Below, piece after piece: positions 11,246 through 24,422 of a stretch of 52,500 nt of DNA (its first letter is position 1; every line of letters starts with the position of its first letter). The notes under the pieces were generated by a model, which saw only the letters and a list, made by a program, of their open reading frames with translations, was not told the DNA's origin and made no database searches. A program made the position numbers and the translations under genes. Origin of the DNA: Adiantum capillus-veneris (lineage: Eukaryota > Streptophyta > Polypodiopsida > Polypodiales > Pteridaceae); NCBI GenBank assembly GCA_014529385.2, contig CM043965.1:59430933-59483432 (forward strand). Reading direction: 5' to 3'.

Positions 11246-12640
11246 GCCATATCATGTACTGCAACAATGGGGGTCCTTTTCATAATGTAAACACCTATAG
11301 CAACAATGTTATCCCAATAACAATGACACATGTTCTTCTCATTCATCAATGCTCTAGGAACCTTTGCAATGTGTCTGTTGTTTCAGTCAGTAACACCATT
11401 TTGCTGCAGGGTATACCTATGTAAAAAATGCCTTTGAATTTCATGCTTTTTCAAAAAACCATTGAATTCATTGGAGAAGTATTCTCCCCCTCTATGTGAT
11501 CTCAAGTACTTTACATGTTTTCTAGTCTATTTTTCAACCATAACTTTGATATTCTGAAAGTGCATAAGCACCTCACTTTTTTGCTTCATAAAATAGACCC
11601 ATGACTTCCTCATATGGTCATCAATAAAACTCACATAGTATCTACATCCACCCATAGATGCAATATTTGTCGGGCCCCATACATTTGTTTGCACTAAATC
11701 TAATGCATTCTTTCTTACATTCTTATCATGAGGAAAGGATGCTTTTGCCTACCTTCCAAATTGACAAGCTTCACAAACTTTTTGCATTTCAACAACTTTG
11801 AATGCTGGTATACCTTTAACCATCTCTTTAGTTTGCATCATTGTCAGCCTCTACAAATTTACATGACCAATAAGTTTGTGCCAAAAATCTCAATATCTCA
11901 AACATCACCTACACCTTGTGCAAACTTGGCAGCATTCAATTAAGGCACATTTACATCCAAAGTAAACATTTTGCACACTTTATTTCGGTGCACAACTAGC
12001 CTTCCATGCTTCTTATGCTGTCAAAGAACCATCAGAGTTAAACCTGACATGAAAACCCTATTCAACCATTTTCTCAGCAGAAACCAGGTTGTTTGTAATG
12101 TTGGGTACGTTACAGGTACATCAGCCAGGTACTTCACTTTACCATCTGTCATAGATAGTGGTACATTTCTTGCATGCATAATAAGAAGTGCAATATCACC
12201 CTAAGTTTTTACATAACTAGGACTTTGTAAACTTTGCATTTCCTTGAACCATTCACCATGACCGATCATGTGATTTGATGCACCAGAATCCACATACCAG
12301 ACATTATCACTGGATTTTGCTACATTTACAGACATAGTATTCAACATGTGATACACCACAAATAGCCTCTCAGGCTGACTCGTCCACATTCCTACTAGTA
12401 GTTGCATAATTGTTTTGTTGCCTCCTATCTGGATAGTCACATTCAAATTGGGCATGTTTTCCACAACCCCAACATACTACATTTTTGTGTTGCATTATTT
12501 TGCTACACATTTCGATGACCTCTTGGACTCTCCCTACCTCGAGAGTTTCCTCGACCACCTGTGTTTTGACCTTGATTTTTATTCTCTTGTTGTGCTTGGT
12601 GCTTACCTCTTCCTTGGCCTCAACCATGACCTATACCACA
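11246..12640 (-). pseudogene. Copia-3: decayed Copia gag-pol fragment
   Basis: Read from 12640 down, it has the end of gag with a defective zinc knuckle (CWGCGKHAQFEC, two residues short between the second Cys and His). Next comes the protease motif VWYVDSGASNHMIGHGEWF (about 12241-12297). A much-broken GAG-pre-integrase and integrase follow, ending in GEYFSNEFNGFLKKHEI, YTLQQNGV and MNEKNM. Frameshifts and stops are frequent. It belongs to the same lineage as Copia-2 (compare VWYVDSGASNHMTSRGEWF there) but is far older. Its 3' continuation is cut by the solo LTR at 10451-11245. No LTR of its own is seen. Confidence 0.8.
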
Positions 12641-14990
12641 TCCTCTTACTCTTCCTTTATAATTGAAAAGGACCTGTTCAAAATTGTTTCCACCCTGTGT
12701 AGAGGAGTCTTACTCAAGTTCCTTCTCTTCCACAATCAATAAGAGCACAAGATCTGATAATGAGGGAGTGTTATCTCAAAGATGGATGTCAGTTTTGAAC
12801 TGTTTATTTTGGACCCAAAGCTTGCATACAAACTTCTACTTTGTCATCAACATAAAATGTAACACCAATCGATGCAAGTGACTCGCATGTGTTCTTTATC
12901 TTCATTGTTTTCATGGTTCTTCTAATTCTTATACGTATATTTTTCATTAAGCTAAATAAGCTGCGTGTTTTATTGTTGTTTTGTTTTATTGAGAATCTCA
13001 ATATAATCCAAACAATATGCTATTCATTTTAGGATTTTGTGGTCTTTAGAGCTTAGTCAAGTTTTTTTTTTTAGAGCTTGATTTTTCCTGGTTACATTTT
13101 GATACATCCACTCACAATTTTGAGTTTTGCAAAAAAAAAAATAAATTTTTTTTGGTGGTCTTGATTATCTCTCTTAAAGAATAACACTACTAGTTGTGTA
13201 GTCCTCATTAAATAGTCATTCAATTGCTAACTTCATCTAGAAGCCTATCAACATTTTGTTTATAACCTCATTTTGCATCACTTTTAAATCATATACCTAA
13301 AATTGCAAAGGGTTTTCTCATATTTAGACTTTGCATAAATATAACGTGCTAAACTTGGTTGCCTATGATGTAAGTAGTGACCCCTTCTGGTTTAGACCAT
13401 TCCCCATCTTGGATAACCTATATCTTTATGGTTTAACTATTGCAAAATGGTTTGTTATCTAGATTGTGAACATTTTGTTAGTTACTTGATGAGTTTATTT
13501 CTATAGAAACTTTGAATCAATTGCCTTAAATCCTTTTGTAAGAGGTTCTAGTAAGATGGCATGCTTTGGAATACTAAAATCAATGCTGAAAAATAGGGCA
13601 AATGATATTGAAGTTTTTGCATTTGTGATAGTATCTTCACTAAATGTTTTGCATTGAAATGAAAAGACACTTTGATCAACATATAAGCATGGGTGAAACC
13701 ACTCAATCATAGAAGAATTTCAAACCTATGTCAATGTACACATTTTTTGGAATGCTTTATAGTATGGTTTTTGTGAGACTATTCAAAGATATATACTTTT
13801 TAGCGTATGACAAACGGATTCAGTTGGGGAAATGGGTAGGTTTGGCATGTTGACTCACATTCATGGATGCTAACTCAAAGTCATTGATATATTTTGGTTG
13901 CAGTTACACATAGTGCAATAGAACATCTACCATCCCCTACCCTCATTCTTGAGATCACAAAGTGGTAATCAAGGGTTTTCTAGGGAACTCAAAAGCTTTT
14001 GCAATAAAAAAAGGATTTTTTCCACTCTTTATCAATTTCTCTAAAAGATCCTTTGGGGATTGTGACATGTTACCTAGTTTTCCTAGATAGATTTTTGGCA
14101 ATGATAGAGTGGAGGATTGGCTTGGGATGGTTGGATATCCCTATTTGCAGCATTACAAAAGGAAGCCATGGGCTAAGACATGCTTATTTCACACTAGTTG
14201 CACTTGAAAATGGGTTGTCTAGAGGCTGGAGTGCTTAGTGATCTCATTTGTCATAAAATTCTTGCTATACTTGCAACATCTAGAAAGTACTAACGGATGG
14301 GGAGCTTTTTGTGAGAATGAATAGAACATGTTAATATGTCAAGCTCAACATATAGGACTCCTAGATGACTACCAGTGATAGTCATCATCACTCACACGTC
14401 TTGGTGGATACACATATCTTCTATAGTGATACTACAACTATACTACAACGAGTTGGTCTACCTAACGGAGTGATGGCATACTTATCTTCTCACCTCACTC
14501 AATAGCGGCTACATTAGATTGTTTCACTAGTTGCCCTTTTATGTTGTATTTTCCCCTATGTTTGGTACACCTCTTATCTTGAGTTAGTGAAGAAGAAGTA
14601 CAAGAACTACAAGTAGGAGCAGCCCATGAAGCAGCTTCGGTAGTCTCGGGAGCCATTATCCAATGATCTTTAATTGAGGTGGTTCTTTTTGAATATTTTG
14701 TGTCTCAGGATTTTATTTTGACCTTGGTTTTGGAGTTAGAGTGTGTTCGCATGCAGAAATGCTAAGGTTTGGGGTTTTTATGTCTGCATATTGGTGGTGC
14801 AAACAGCTTCGGTTCGGCTATAGTGTGCACAAATACTATTTAGCACAATGAAATAGGTGTATGTACATAGATTGTGGTTACATGTGGTAGCTAACTATTT
14901 TTAGTAGGCTACTCAAAAATGTGGTGAAGGGTTGGAAACATGTCGCTCAACAGTGACCGGCCTAACCAGATTGTCAGTGAGAAGCTGTAC

Positions 14991-14993
<3 letters not shown>
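12641..14993. other. No recognisable gene
   Basis: AT-rich intergenic sequence with short A or T homopolymers. Small open frames (for example 13501-13710 minus and 14053-14238 plus) carry no motif that I recognise. No RNA gene or terminal repeat could be supported. Confidence 0.5.
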
Positions 14994-15053
<60 letters not shown>

Positions 15054-15110
15054 CTTTCCAAGAGACCTCATAGATTTATTTGAAAAGAGAGGCACCTATC
15101 AATTCACCCC

Positions 15111-15185
<75 letters not shown>
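14994..15185 (+). repeat. Two (GA)n arrays at the 3' end of LINE copy A
   Basis: A (GA)n run of about 58 bp (14994-15052) is separated by 60 bp of unique sequence from a second, near-pure (GA)n run (15113-15185). The second touches the 3' end of LINE copy A. On the LINE strand it reads (TC)n. Confidence 0.95.
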
Positions 15186-15187
<2 letters not shown>

Positions 15188-15337
15188 TTTTATTATCATC
15201 CTTGAAGGTCAAATATGACCTATGGGACCAAATTTACATGTGATGTAGTATGAGTGACTCTCGATGCTCCAAAATTGTGGTGATGAGAGTCGCAATGCAG
15301 AGCCCACACTGTGGCTCAGAGAGGAAAGTGTGTAGGT

Positions 15338-18300
15338 CTAAGTTATGGCTGAAAATGTGAGAGAAGCAAGTTCAGATGTGATCAAAAGCTGACACTCTAG
15401 TAGTGTGTGGTACTCAGACTCTCGAATTTGTAGTGAGAATAATGTGCAGAGTCTATTTGACTCTTCTCTATTGCCCCAACACCGTATCTCACATCGAAGG
15501 AAATGGGAGCTAAGCCGAATGGCTGTGATAGTGCATATCGCCGACAAGGGGATAGGCTCAAGCATGTAAGCATGAGTACCGTTTTCTCTTTTAGCGAAGA
15601 ACATGGTTTTGTAGTTGGGGGTAATATGGGTGGTGTAATGTATAAAGCGAGACTCACCGGATTTCTCCCAAGCCGTAATACATTGGTGTTGTAGAAAAGC
15701 TTCATTCACTTGGGAGTCAATTGAAGCATCATGTAGCAAGTGCAATTCATCCCATCTCCCAAACCACTTCTTTTCGTCTTGCATCCATCCCGTGCTCAAG
15801 ATCTTGCTTTTATGCATCTTTTGAAGTTTCTTGCTTGCTTCCCATGCAATCGTGGGAAGCCGATGTGAGGGGTTTTGGTGCATCTTTATCATGTACTCCA
15901 CAACCCTTTCCATGCCCATAACCTCAATTGGAAGAGATCCCAACTTAAGAAGTAGGAGCATATATGGTGTTTGTGTCTTAACTTGGAGAAAGTTTGTAAG
16001 AAAACGCTTTTGGACATTCTCAAACTCTTTCCAAGTAGACTTTAAGATGCTCCCGCCCCACACTTCAACTCCATAAAGAAGAACCGATGTCACCAATCGA
16101 TCAAAAAGACACTTCTTGAGAACCCAACACTTGATGTTTCCCGCATTACACATGTTCTCCAATGCATAATATGCTCTCTTTCCTACAACGCATAGCACAT
16201 TCATGCCACTTTTGATTGGACGGAACCTCAAGCCTAAGGTACCTAAAGCTCTCAACAACTTCAAGTGTCTCATTGTTGTACACAATGCATGGCTTCTCCT
16301 TATGATTGGTTTTCACAAGCATAACCTTTGTTTTGGATTCATTCACAATCAGCCCACTATGCAAGCAAAAGTTCTCAAGGACAACCATAAGCTTTTGTGC
16401 ATCTTCTAATGTGTGCTCTAGAAGCACTACATCATCCGCATACAACAAAAGCATGATTACCACACTGCAAATAGTGACCTCTTCAATGCCTTCTTCTTGC
16501 ATAAAGTCAAGTAGCATTTGTTCCAATTGATCGATGCATATACCAAAGAGACTTGTTTAACCCCAATAGTGCTTACAAATTTTTTTGAATTTTCTCCTCC
16601 CATTTGCAAATTGACAATTTACCTTCTCATATATTCGAGAAACCGCAAGCATAAACCCACTTGGCACTTGGATTTCTTCCATCCTTGTCCACAAATTGTT
16701 ACATGGAATCATATCAAAGGCTTTCTTAGAGTCCACAAAATAACAATACAATCTCTTGCTTTTCAACTGACTTTCCTCCATGAGAACACGAAGAGTGACA
16801 AGATGATCAATGGTGCTATGGTATCGACAAAAACCTCATTTTGCCTTTGCACACCATTATCTTCAGCCCAATCACTCAATTTCATCTCCATTATGCACCC
16901 AAACAAATTTTTCATAAGACATCCAATCATTATAGTCTGGTAGTTGTTTACATTCTTTACATCCCCTCCTTTATGCAAAGGCTTAACCCAATTAGTACTC
17001 CAATCATAAGGCACCATGTTGAAGTGCAAGGTTGAACATATCACACATTCACTCATGGATAAAATCTCCTGTCCATTTGATCATCTCCGGCTTGATACCT
17101 TGAAAATCTCCCGCTTTGCGAGTGGCCAACTTTTCAAGCCCACCGCATATATCCTCAATAGTAAACAAAGAGGGCATACATGAGAGTGAACCTTAAAATG
17201 TAATTTTTTCAGCATTTGCTTGCTCATATAATTTCTTACAATGTGTGTATATATCCACAAGACTCAATTTACCAAAATTCTCAACCCGCTTGTCCCTCAA
17301 GTTTCTCCAAAATCTTCCACATGCATGTGTCTTTTCTTGGACTTGAAAAAGTTGTTGCTTTACTTCCCATCTTCTTTTCTTTTTTTGAATCAATGCCTTG
17401 TATGCATGCAAATGACTTTGATAGTTGTCTTTTCTTTTTTTGAATCAATGCCTTGTATGTATGCAAATGACTTTGATAGTTGTCTTTGTCCATAGTTGCA
17501 TCAAGCTTTATCAAGGACTTTCGAGCATCTTGACATTCTTTATCAAACCACCTTTTGCGTTATCTATATTTGTTGATACCATGGAGATGCTTTATGGCAA
17601 AGCATTCTTCGACACAAGAACAAATAACTTTCTTGAAAGCTTCCCATTTAGTTTTCAATGGTGCATCATATTGAATCTTTGTCATCCATAATTTTTGCTC
17701 AACCGTTTCAATGTACATTGGTGCCCATTTGAAATCCATACATAGTGATAATTTCTCTTTCCTTTGGCTAAGATTATCATGCTTAGTTGCTTCTCCACAT
17801 GAAAGGTCAATACATAAGGTGCGATGGTCGGATTCCGGGGTCCATTGATCAAACATAAAACTCTTTATGTGATACATGATGGCTTCGGAGAGTAGCATAT
17901 AGTCAATCACACTGTTCCCATTATGTCTCCTACATGTAAATCCATTGGTTCCACTCCACAAAGATACACCATTGGCAATGAGCATACCCGTGCTATTACA
18001 CATGTGTAAAAGTAACTTTCCATAGTGATCTGGCTCTTTCTCATCCATTGAAGTACGATCATACAAGTGAACTTCCTCCAACTCCCTTAAAATGTATGGC
18101 ATATCAAATTGTTGAGTGGTATCATGTTGGAATGTTTTTGTACGAGGATTCATATCACCAAATACAATAACATCACATTCACCTTTGAAATAAGAAATGT
18201 CCTCTTCTAAATAAAAAATGGATGATCTCTACCCGTGCAAGCATAAAAGGGGGAATCATGATGAGGAATGTAGCAACCGGCTACAAAAATGGGTGCTCTT

Positions 18301-18623
18301 TTTGGTGTTATAATTTTCAGCCATACATAACGTTTGTACTTTTCATCTTTCACAATTGGTACAAAATCTTCCAATCTTTTATTAACCATACATGCTACCC
18401 CTCCTTGTCCTCTGCATTGCTTGAGATTCTTTGACCATATCAATAAATGTACATTATAATCCTCCAAGTCGTTAATGCTTTGTGTATCATGCTCCTAAGT
18501 TTAAAGAAGAAGTACAACATCGACTTTGCTTGTTAGTTCATCAATGCCAAACCCCGCATTCCATGGGTATCCATTGCAATTCCAAAAGCATATTTTCAAT
18601 TGTAACTCGGTCTCATAGGTCAT
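15338..18623 (-). pseudogene. LINE A ORF2: endonuclease and reverse transcriptase, broken
   Basis: The ATG at 18623-18621 lies in the same frame as the preceding ORF1 stop TAG (18632-18630), two codons away. Endonuclease segments (18467-18207 and 18153-17560) keep FVAGCYIPHHDS, NSVIDYMLLSEA and SDHRTLCIDL. The RT part (17056-16146) keeps the motif LYADDVVLLEHT. A deletion of about 20 bp near 16553 removes the GCPLSP motif region that copies B and D keep. The C-terminal part (16285-15338) has the H-x4-C half of the zinc knuckle as RESEYHTLLEC, while the second Cys of the knuckle is changed to Phe (CTLF). Not functional. Confidence 0.85.
17388..17495. repeat. 54-bp tandem duplication inside LINE A ORF2
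   Basis: GAATCAATGCCTTGTATG and the following sequence at 17388 recur at 17442 with one mismatch. Copies B and D have this segment once, so the duplication arose after copy A inserted. Confidence 0.9.
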
Positions 18624-18629
18624 GCATCC

Positions 18630-19549
18630 CTATTTGCTGGAGGGACTTGCCACTCCTTGGGGGCACATTTTCTTCATGAGAGATCTCCTTGTTTTTCTTA
18701 TTCTTTTCTTCATATGCCTTGCGACACATATTTTGTTGTTTAATAGTGTGATCTCCACATACAAAACAGTTTGTATCCCTCAAATAGATCCAGCTATTAT
18801 CAAGGATATTCTTTTGCTTGGTCTCATCGGGCATGGTGCATACAATTGGCCGTTCTCCCGAGTGAAGAGCTCCTTGCTTCCCCACTCTATGTGCTCCATA
18901 GACCATAACTCCGGACATGCCAAAGTGGGTTTTGAAAAAATCTTCGATAATAATGGCAAGAGAAGGAGGTGTCTCTAACTTCTCTTGGGAAATTCCACGA
19001 ATAACAATGTTCTTGGAACGTCGCTCCCGTTACATCAACTCCTTCTCATCCACATTCTTTGTTTGAACCATAGCTTGCATGAGTGAGGAATTAGAAACCA
19101 CATTGCTACAACATACATCAGCCCAAGACTTGTTTGTGCATACATTTTTCATGTCGCATACATCCCGGCTCATGGTGTCAAATTTCTTCTCTTTCAATAC
19201 ATGGTCATGCTCTACTTTGCTCATCCGCTCCTTCAAAGCATTCAAATCCACAAGAGAGCGTTTACATTCCTTGACTTCCTCTTCAAGTTACATAAATGTG
19301 TTGTTTGCATCTCAGTGTTCTCTTTAGATTCTCATTCTCAACCACAAGTACTCTTAGTGTGCTCATAAGTCTTCACCTTGTTTGTTTATGTTCTCTTGCA
19401 ATGATACCAAGTATGCCATGATCATGGTTTTTGATGTCGTTGGTTGGGTGGTTGTGTTACCATCTCCACACTTAGGAGATTTTGGATCATTTTCCACAAT
19501 GGTTGTGGACCTTTAAAGAAGAAGAACCCTTGCAAGTAGCAGAAGACAT
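18630..19549 (-). pseudogene. LINE A ORF1, broken
   Basis: Counterpart of the intact ORF1 of copy B. The start (MSSATCKGSSS) is followed by several stops in the coiled-coil part. The RRM-like core is readable in 18918-18613: MSGVMVYGAHRVGKQG, then ERPIVCTMPDETK and WIYLRDTNCFVCGDHTIK. Just upstream is RSKNIVIRGI. It was an RNA-binding, trimer-forming ORF1 protein by analogy with L1; it is no longer intact. Confidence 0.8.
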
Positions 19550-19618
19550 TGTATGTAAAATAAGGGATGAGAGTCAATTTTCTAGAACCTGATCACTTCA
19601 GAAATGCTGCTACAGAAG

Positions 19619-20314
19619 CGGTCATGAGGTGAGCCAGAGTGTATTGCTGTTGCCATCCTAAGTAGCATTCACATAGAGAGGATCCCATGGGAAGCCAATG
19701 ATGATGCAGTTCCCTTGCAGTGAGTTCCTCCCCGTTTTTCTAGTTTCTCCACATACGCATAGAGAGGAGGCCGTGGGAAGCCGCTAACGATGCAACCCAC
19801 ACATAGCCTCGATCTTATAATGTGCTTGGGAAAGGCATGTAGTACTTGACACCTGGGATGTCAAGTCACACACTAGGTGTTGCAGTGGATCATGCCATCT
19901 AAGGCCAACACCTTCAACCAATGTTTTAGGGCCTCTTGCTAGTGCTTCCCGAAAGGGTTCTTGCCAATGCTTCTAGGGCTCAATTACCACACCAACTGTC
20001 ATTTGGATAATTATGTTGGTGCATCCTTTGCTGACACAATTGCTGGAGATGTTTACCTGAGAGTTTGGCTATGCAAAGTAGAGTGGGCCCCTCAAGTTGT
20101 CCTGTGATGCTCACCATTTTGAGGAGTTGTTGGGCGCCATCACCAAGTCCAAGACTATTGCTGTCATGCAGCCCTTAGTCTACTTCATTGCTTGAAAAAA
20201 CTTTTTTTCTCAAAATTTATAAAACCTACGTGTGAGACTTAATTGACTATATTTGAAGGTTCTTACACTAATTTATCAAAAAATTGTATCTTTTTTTAAA
20301 TATATTTTTTGGCC
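19619..20314. other. No recognisable gene
   Basis: Contains two short, diverged repeats around AGAGAGGATCCCATGGGAAGCC and AGAGAGGAGGCCGTGGGAAGCC (19674 and 19759). No coding region is recognised. Confidence 0.4.
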
Positions 20315-20540
20315 GTTCGAAGCTTTGCTTTAACTAGTTTTATGGGATTGTGCCCACTCACCCACACCCACATGTCTCGTTCGAAGCTTTGCTTTAACTA
20401 GTTTTATGGGATTGTGCCCACTCACCCACACCCACATGTCTCGAGGGTTGAACCATAGTGGGTGCGCTCAAGTTTAAATTTTTGTGGGATTATACTAAAC
20501 CTAGGTTTTTTTTATAGCACCAATCTATTCAACCTCCCCC
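20200..20540. repeat. Dispersed repeat shared with 33990-34200
   Basis: Blocks such as TTTGAAGGTTCTTACACT, CCCACTCACCCACACCCAC and GGGATTATACTAAACCTAGG recur in the same order class near 34020-34180 (TTTGAAGGTTTTTACACT, CCCACTACCCACCCGTG, GGGATTACACTAAACCTAGG). The element type is unknown. Confidence 0.55.
20315..20442. repeat. Perfect 64-bp tandem duplication
   Basis: The unit starting GTTCGAAGCTTTGCTTTAAC at 20315 is repeated without change at 20379. The lack of divergence implies a recent duplication or gene-conversion event. Confidence 0.95.
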
Positions 20541-20820
20541 CTCCATCCATCAAGCAATGGGGAGGGTCCTCCCAACCCCTTCTACACAACAATCCAGATC
20601 TAAGACTCTCTTCACATGCATTTGTTCTCGCCCAAGTGACTCTGTTTGTCGTCATGTGTTGTGAGATGAGACCCCTCCTCTTCTCGCACATCATCGTCAT
20701 CATGGAGGGCTACTTCCATGCCATCATGGTTCAACCATCCTACAATAGATTTTGCACCATGCCTTCTTCATTCTTGTTGTGCTTTGTGTTGCCAAAATAT
20801 ACCCTTGGCATTGTGAGAGT

Positions 20821-20856
<36 letters not shown>
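20821..20856 (+). repeat. (GA)n microsatellite
   Basis: About 36 bp of GA dinucleotides, the same strand polarity as all the arrays between 14994 and 49550. Confidence 0.9.
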
Positions 20857-20859
<3 letters not shown>

Positions 20860-21989
20860 CAACTACTTCAACAAGCCCTTCGTCATTTGTGCTGACTATG
20901 AAAACAACTAATTGAGGTCATATAGACACAACTTAATTAAGAAATTTCATTCACACATTATGAATATCATGTGTGTCATGTAAAAGCGAGCAAGATCCGT
21001 CGAAGGCGAGTCACACGAGCTAGTTTAAATTGAGAGTTATGGTGGCCTCCATTCGCTCTGTTTGAGCATGAATTTGTGGTGGTTATCAATATAATCGTCA
21101 CTCACTCTAGTTTGAGTGAGCATTGACAAAAAGAACTATATTTAAAGGTTATCACACTTTTTATATATATATATATTTTTGGCAGTACTTTCGAAACGAG
21201 AGTGAAGATAAATTACTATAACCAACATAGCTTACAACATCTCCCTCCTCAACATGAGCCAAGGAAGCAAGCCAAAACAAATAGCCAAGAGTTCTGATGG
21301 CTAACAGGGGATCCACCCCACCACAGATAGAACCAGAAACTTGTACATTAGGAGATTTTTGTTGGGACGATAAACATAACTACACAGAAAATGTACCAGA
21401 GAAGTGGAAGATAGCACTACTTATGAGGGGAGTCATGAACTCCATCACCAACCAACGACCAAAGATCGACTAGATGGAGTCAAGTCTAAGCGGCCGCAAA
21501 GGGGGCTTCGATCGATGCCAAATCTTGGCAATGGTGCTTGGCTCTCCAAAAATGCCCAAGGATTATTCCTTGCTAGCCCCCAAGTGGACGACGTCTGTCA
21601 CCCACCAACCGCCTGTCAAAGAAACACCAAGAACAAGCAAAACAATATGCAAATCTCTGACAAAAGTGGGACAAACTCTTCCCTACTAAGATCGCCACCA
21701 CCAAGGGGTGCATTCTCCCACACCGCAAACCCTTCCAATCGCACATAGACCAAATCTAAACTACCTCTGCTCCCCATGGGGGAGGTGGGAAGTAAGTTTC
21801 TCCCAATGCCAAAAATGAGTGGACAGTAGCGTGCATTAGACAAGTGAGGGTGAGAGGCTTGGTTGCATTTTCCTGTTGCAGTGGACCCTTTTAAGATTCC
21901 CTGCTCAAGGTTGCTCACAAGAAAAGATCTCCCAGACCTAGCAGGGCTACACACCCTTGCATCCCCTGTTTCTCACAAGTGTAGATTTT
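20857..21989. other. No recognisable gene
   Basis: Includes a short (AT)n at about 21162-21176. Plus-strand frames at 21404-21748 and the minus frame 21616-21954 show no known motif. The sequence shares phrases with 23390-23490 (GGGGAG...CTCCATCACCA), suggesting both belong to one dispersed repeat. Confidence 0.35.
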
Positions 21990-23130
21990 ATTTTATTTTC
22001 AATACTCACAGATGTGAGTGATTATATTAAGAATAGCAAAAAATTACATACCAAGCCCTGCTCACAAACCGAGCCTCGGCATCCAACAAACCATAGACAA
22101 ACATCAAAAGGTTGCCATGAATCCCAACAGAGCTACCACCCTCAAAGGGAACCCCCTCAATATGATAAAAACCAGCTAAAATCTAGCACATAGTCCTAGG
22201 ATTTTACAGGGGGACCCATACCCGGTGCAATAGAGAGCACAAAGCTACGTTAAAAAAAAGCACAAGGCTGCAACAAAAACCACCGGGACTACCACCCCCA
22301 GAGGAGACCTCCGCATGATGCGTCAAAACAATAGATAGATTACAGATGTCATTACATGCCGCATAAAGGGGGAGGAATAGCCTCCATCACCTCAAAAAGT
22401 AAGCTACAGATGAATCCACAATTGCTAGTGACCACAGAGCATCATGCACCACACCACAGAAGACGGGCCATTTAGGTGAGCCTCACCTTCAATCCATGGG
22501 GCCTGTGAGCATATAGAAGCCATGAGAAGGAGCCCATACTGCCACCAATGTTCCTTCCCTCCACGTGCAACAAAACCCCAGACGCATCAGAAGCCTTGAT
22601 TAGAACCAATCGCCGTTTTGGCTCTTTGCAGAACTTGGAGAGGCAACCTTCACGTTTCCATAAAATGAGGGGGCCAGCCATAGGGGACTGCATGCAAGAA
22701 GAGTCGATCTGCCTGATGCCTCACTCTAGAGACCACTGTCCTCATGCATATGCAAACATATGACCCCAATGGCTTTGATCTTGCCCCGTCCTTTTGCAAC
22801 ACCATCCACGAGCATCCTAGCTCCATGGCCTTGCAAGCAACAGAACAAGAAACAGAGTAGCTCCAGCGCAACCCTGTTTAGAGGTAAATCTTAAGAAATG
22901 CAAGTGGGATTACCTCATAGCTTAAAAGCTGAGCTAACATCCATATCATGGACGTGGGATAAGAGGAAACATATTTTGTTTGAGATTATCCTCCCTCCCT
23001 TAGGACTTTAGCCCAACTTTTAGGCTATGAGGTTATCCCATCTACAATTTTTTTAAATTTTTTTTGCCAAACTCACATTATGTGAATGAATGTATTGATC
23101 ACCAAAAAAATACAATTACAGCTCCCTGCA
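21990..23130 (-). mobile_element. Two possible LINE 3' ends with ACTCACA/TGTGAGT hairpin
   Basis: On the minus strand two segments end with the plan CACTCACAnnTGTGAGT followed by an A-rich tail. One is near 22020-21995 (CACTCACATCTGTGAGT, then AAAATAAAATAAAAT). The other is near 23085-23060 (ATTCACATAATGTGAGT, then a purine/A-rich run). The 3' ends of L1-type fragments at 30186-30240 and 32370-32400 have the same plan. No RT motif was found upstream here, so the class is inferred from the tail only. Confidence 0.35.
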
Positions 23131-23590
23131 CAAACCGTTCCAAGGAGCCACATCAAATCCTAAGACTACAAAATAACCAAGATACATCCAGAACCATACA
23201 ACCATACCGATAGAAGGCCCCCACAATTTGACCCTCCAGATACATCGTCTTCAAGGGGAGCCACCCCAAGACAGACAAGAGGACCAAGACATACACTAGC
23301 TAAATAGAGAGGCACCCTCGAAAGACTAGATACACTCCTACAAGGCTACCACCAACAAAGGCCCGCCCACTGCCACTGGGTAGGACCCCACCCTTGCAGG
23401 ACCAACGGAGGACTCCAACGAGCAGCAGATCGCATGATGGGGGGAGCACAAAGCTCCATCACCAGCCACCCAAGGGCCACCACCAAAGACTCGATTCCAT
23501 CTACAATTCTTAAGATTTACATCTAAACTTTGTGAGAAATAGAGAATGCAAGGGTACGCGTCATGCTAGCTCTAGGAGCTCTTTGCTTGC
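23131..23590. other. No recognisable gene
   Basis: GC-richer stretch with repeated phrases such as CCACC and AGCTCCATCACC. It probably belongs to the dispersed repeat also seen at 21404-21760. Confidence 0.3.
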
Positions 23591-23686
23591 AAAGTAGGGA
23601 AGCTTAAAGGAGTGAGTTCCAACCGTTGTACGATACCCAAAGCAGGGAAGCTTAAAGGGGTCAATTCCAATCGTTGTACGATAATT
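23591..23686. repeat. Two tandem copies of a 48-bp unit
   Basis: GGGAAGCTTAAAGGAG at 23597 and GGGAAGCTTAAAGGGG at 23645 head two units that share TCCAA(C/T)CGTTGTACGATA. Confidence 0.85.
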
Positions 23687-23714
23687 GGAAATCTAGTTTG
23701 TTTCTAGCATAAGA

Positions 23715-24134
<420 letters not shown>

Positions 24135-24147
24135 TGGTATCAGAGCC
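24135..24147 (+). promoter_or_regulatory. Primer binding site, initiator tRNA-Met
   Basis: TGGTATCAGAGC begins at the base after the LTR and matches the complement of the plant initiator tRNA-Met 3' end. Confidence 0.95.
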
Positions 24148-24422
24148 TGGTGCAGGCAAGAGAGGCTAAGAGAGCAAGAGCATCACAATCCCTTCGTTCG
24201 CAATCCACGACCAGATGCCGAAGGCGCCTCGCGCAGCGAAAATTTTTTTAGGGGTCTCCAAAGTGCAGTATACAGAGATTTACTGTACAAGTACAGTGGT
24301 TGTATGTACGCTTGATTGTGGACACTCGTTGAGTGTAGAAAGCGTTACAGGAACCACGATAGCAGGTTCAACAGATTTGCAGGTTTTTGCAGATTGCAGC
24401 TATTTTGTCTTAGTGCTTCAAG

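Larger units (their letters stand above)
15186..19618 (-). mobile_element. LINE copy A (GA/TC-associated family), decayed
   Basis: About 4.4 kb, alignable with copy B over its whole length. It has a short 5' leader (19550-19618), ORF1, ORF2 and a 3' UTR ending in GGTCATATTTGACC...ATAATAAAA, then (TC)n on the minus strand. Stops, frameshifts, small deletions and one 54-bp duplication break both ORFs. Homology to the longer 5' leader of copy B stops at about 19618, so copy A is slightly 5'-truncated. Its 5' flank is not a GA array, unlike the other copies. Class: non-LTR retrotransposon with APE-type endonuclease. Confidence 0.9.
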
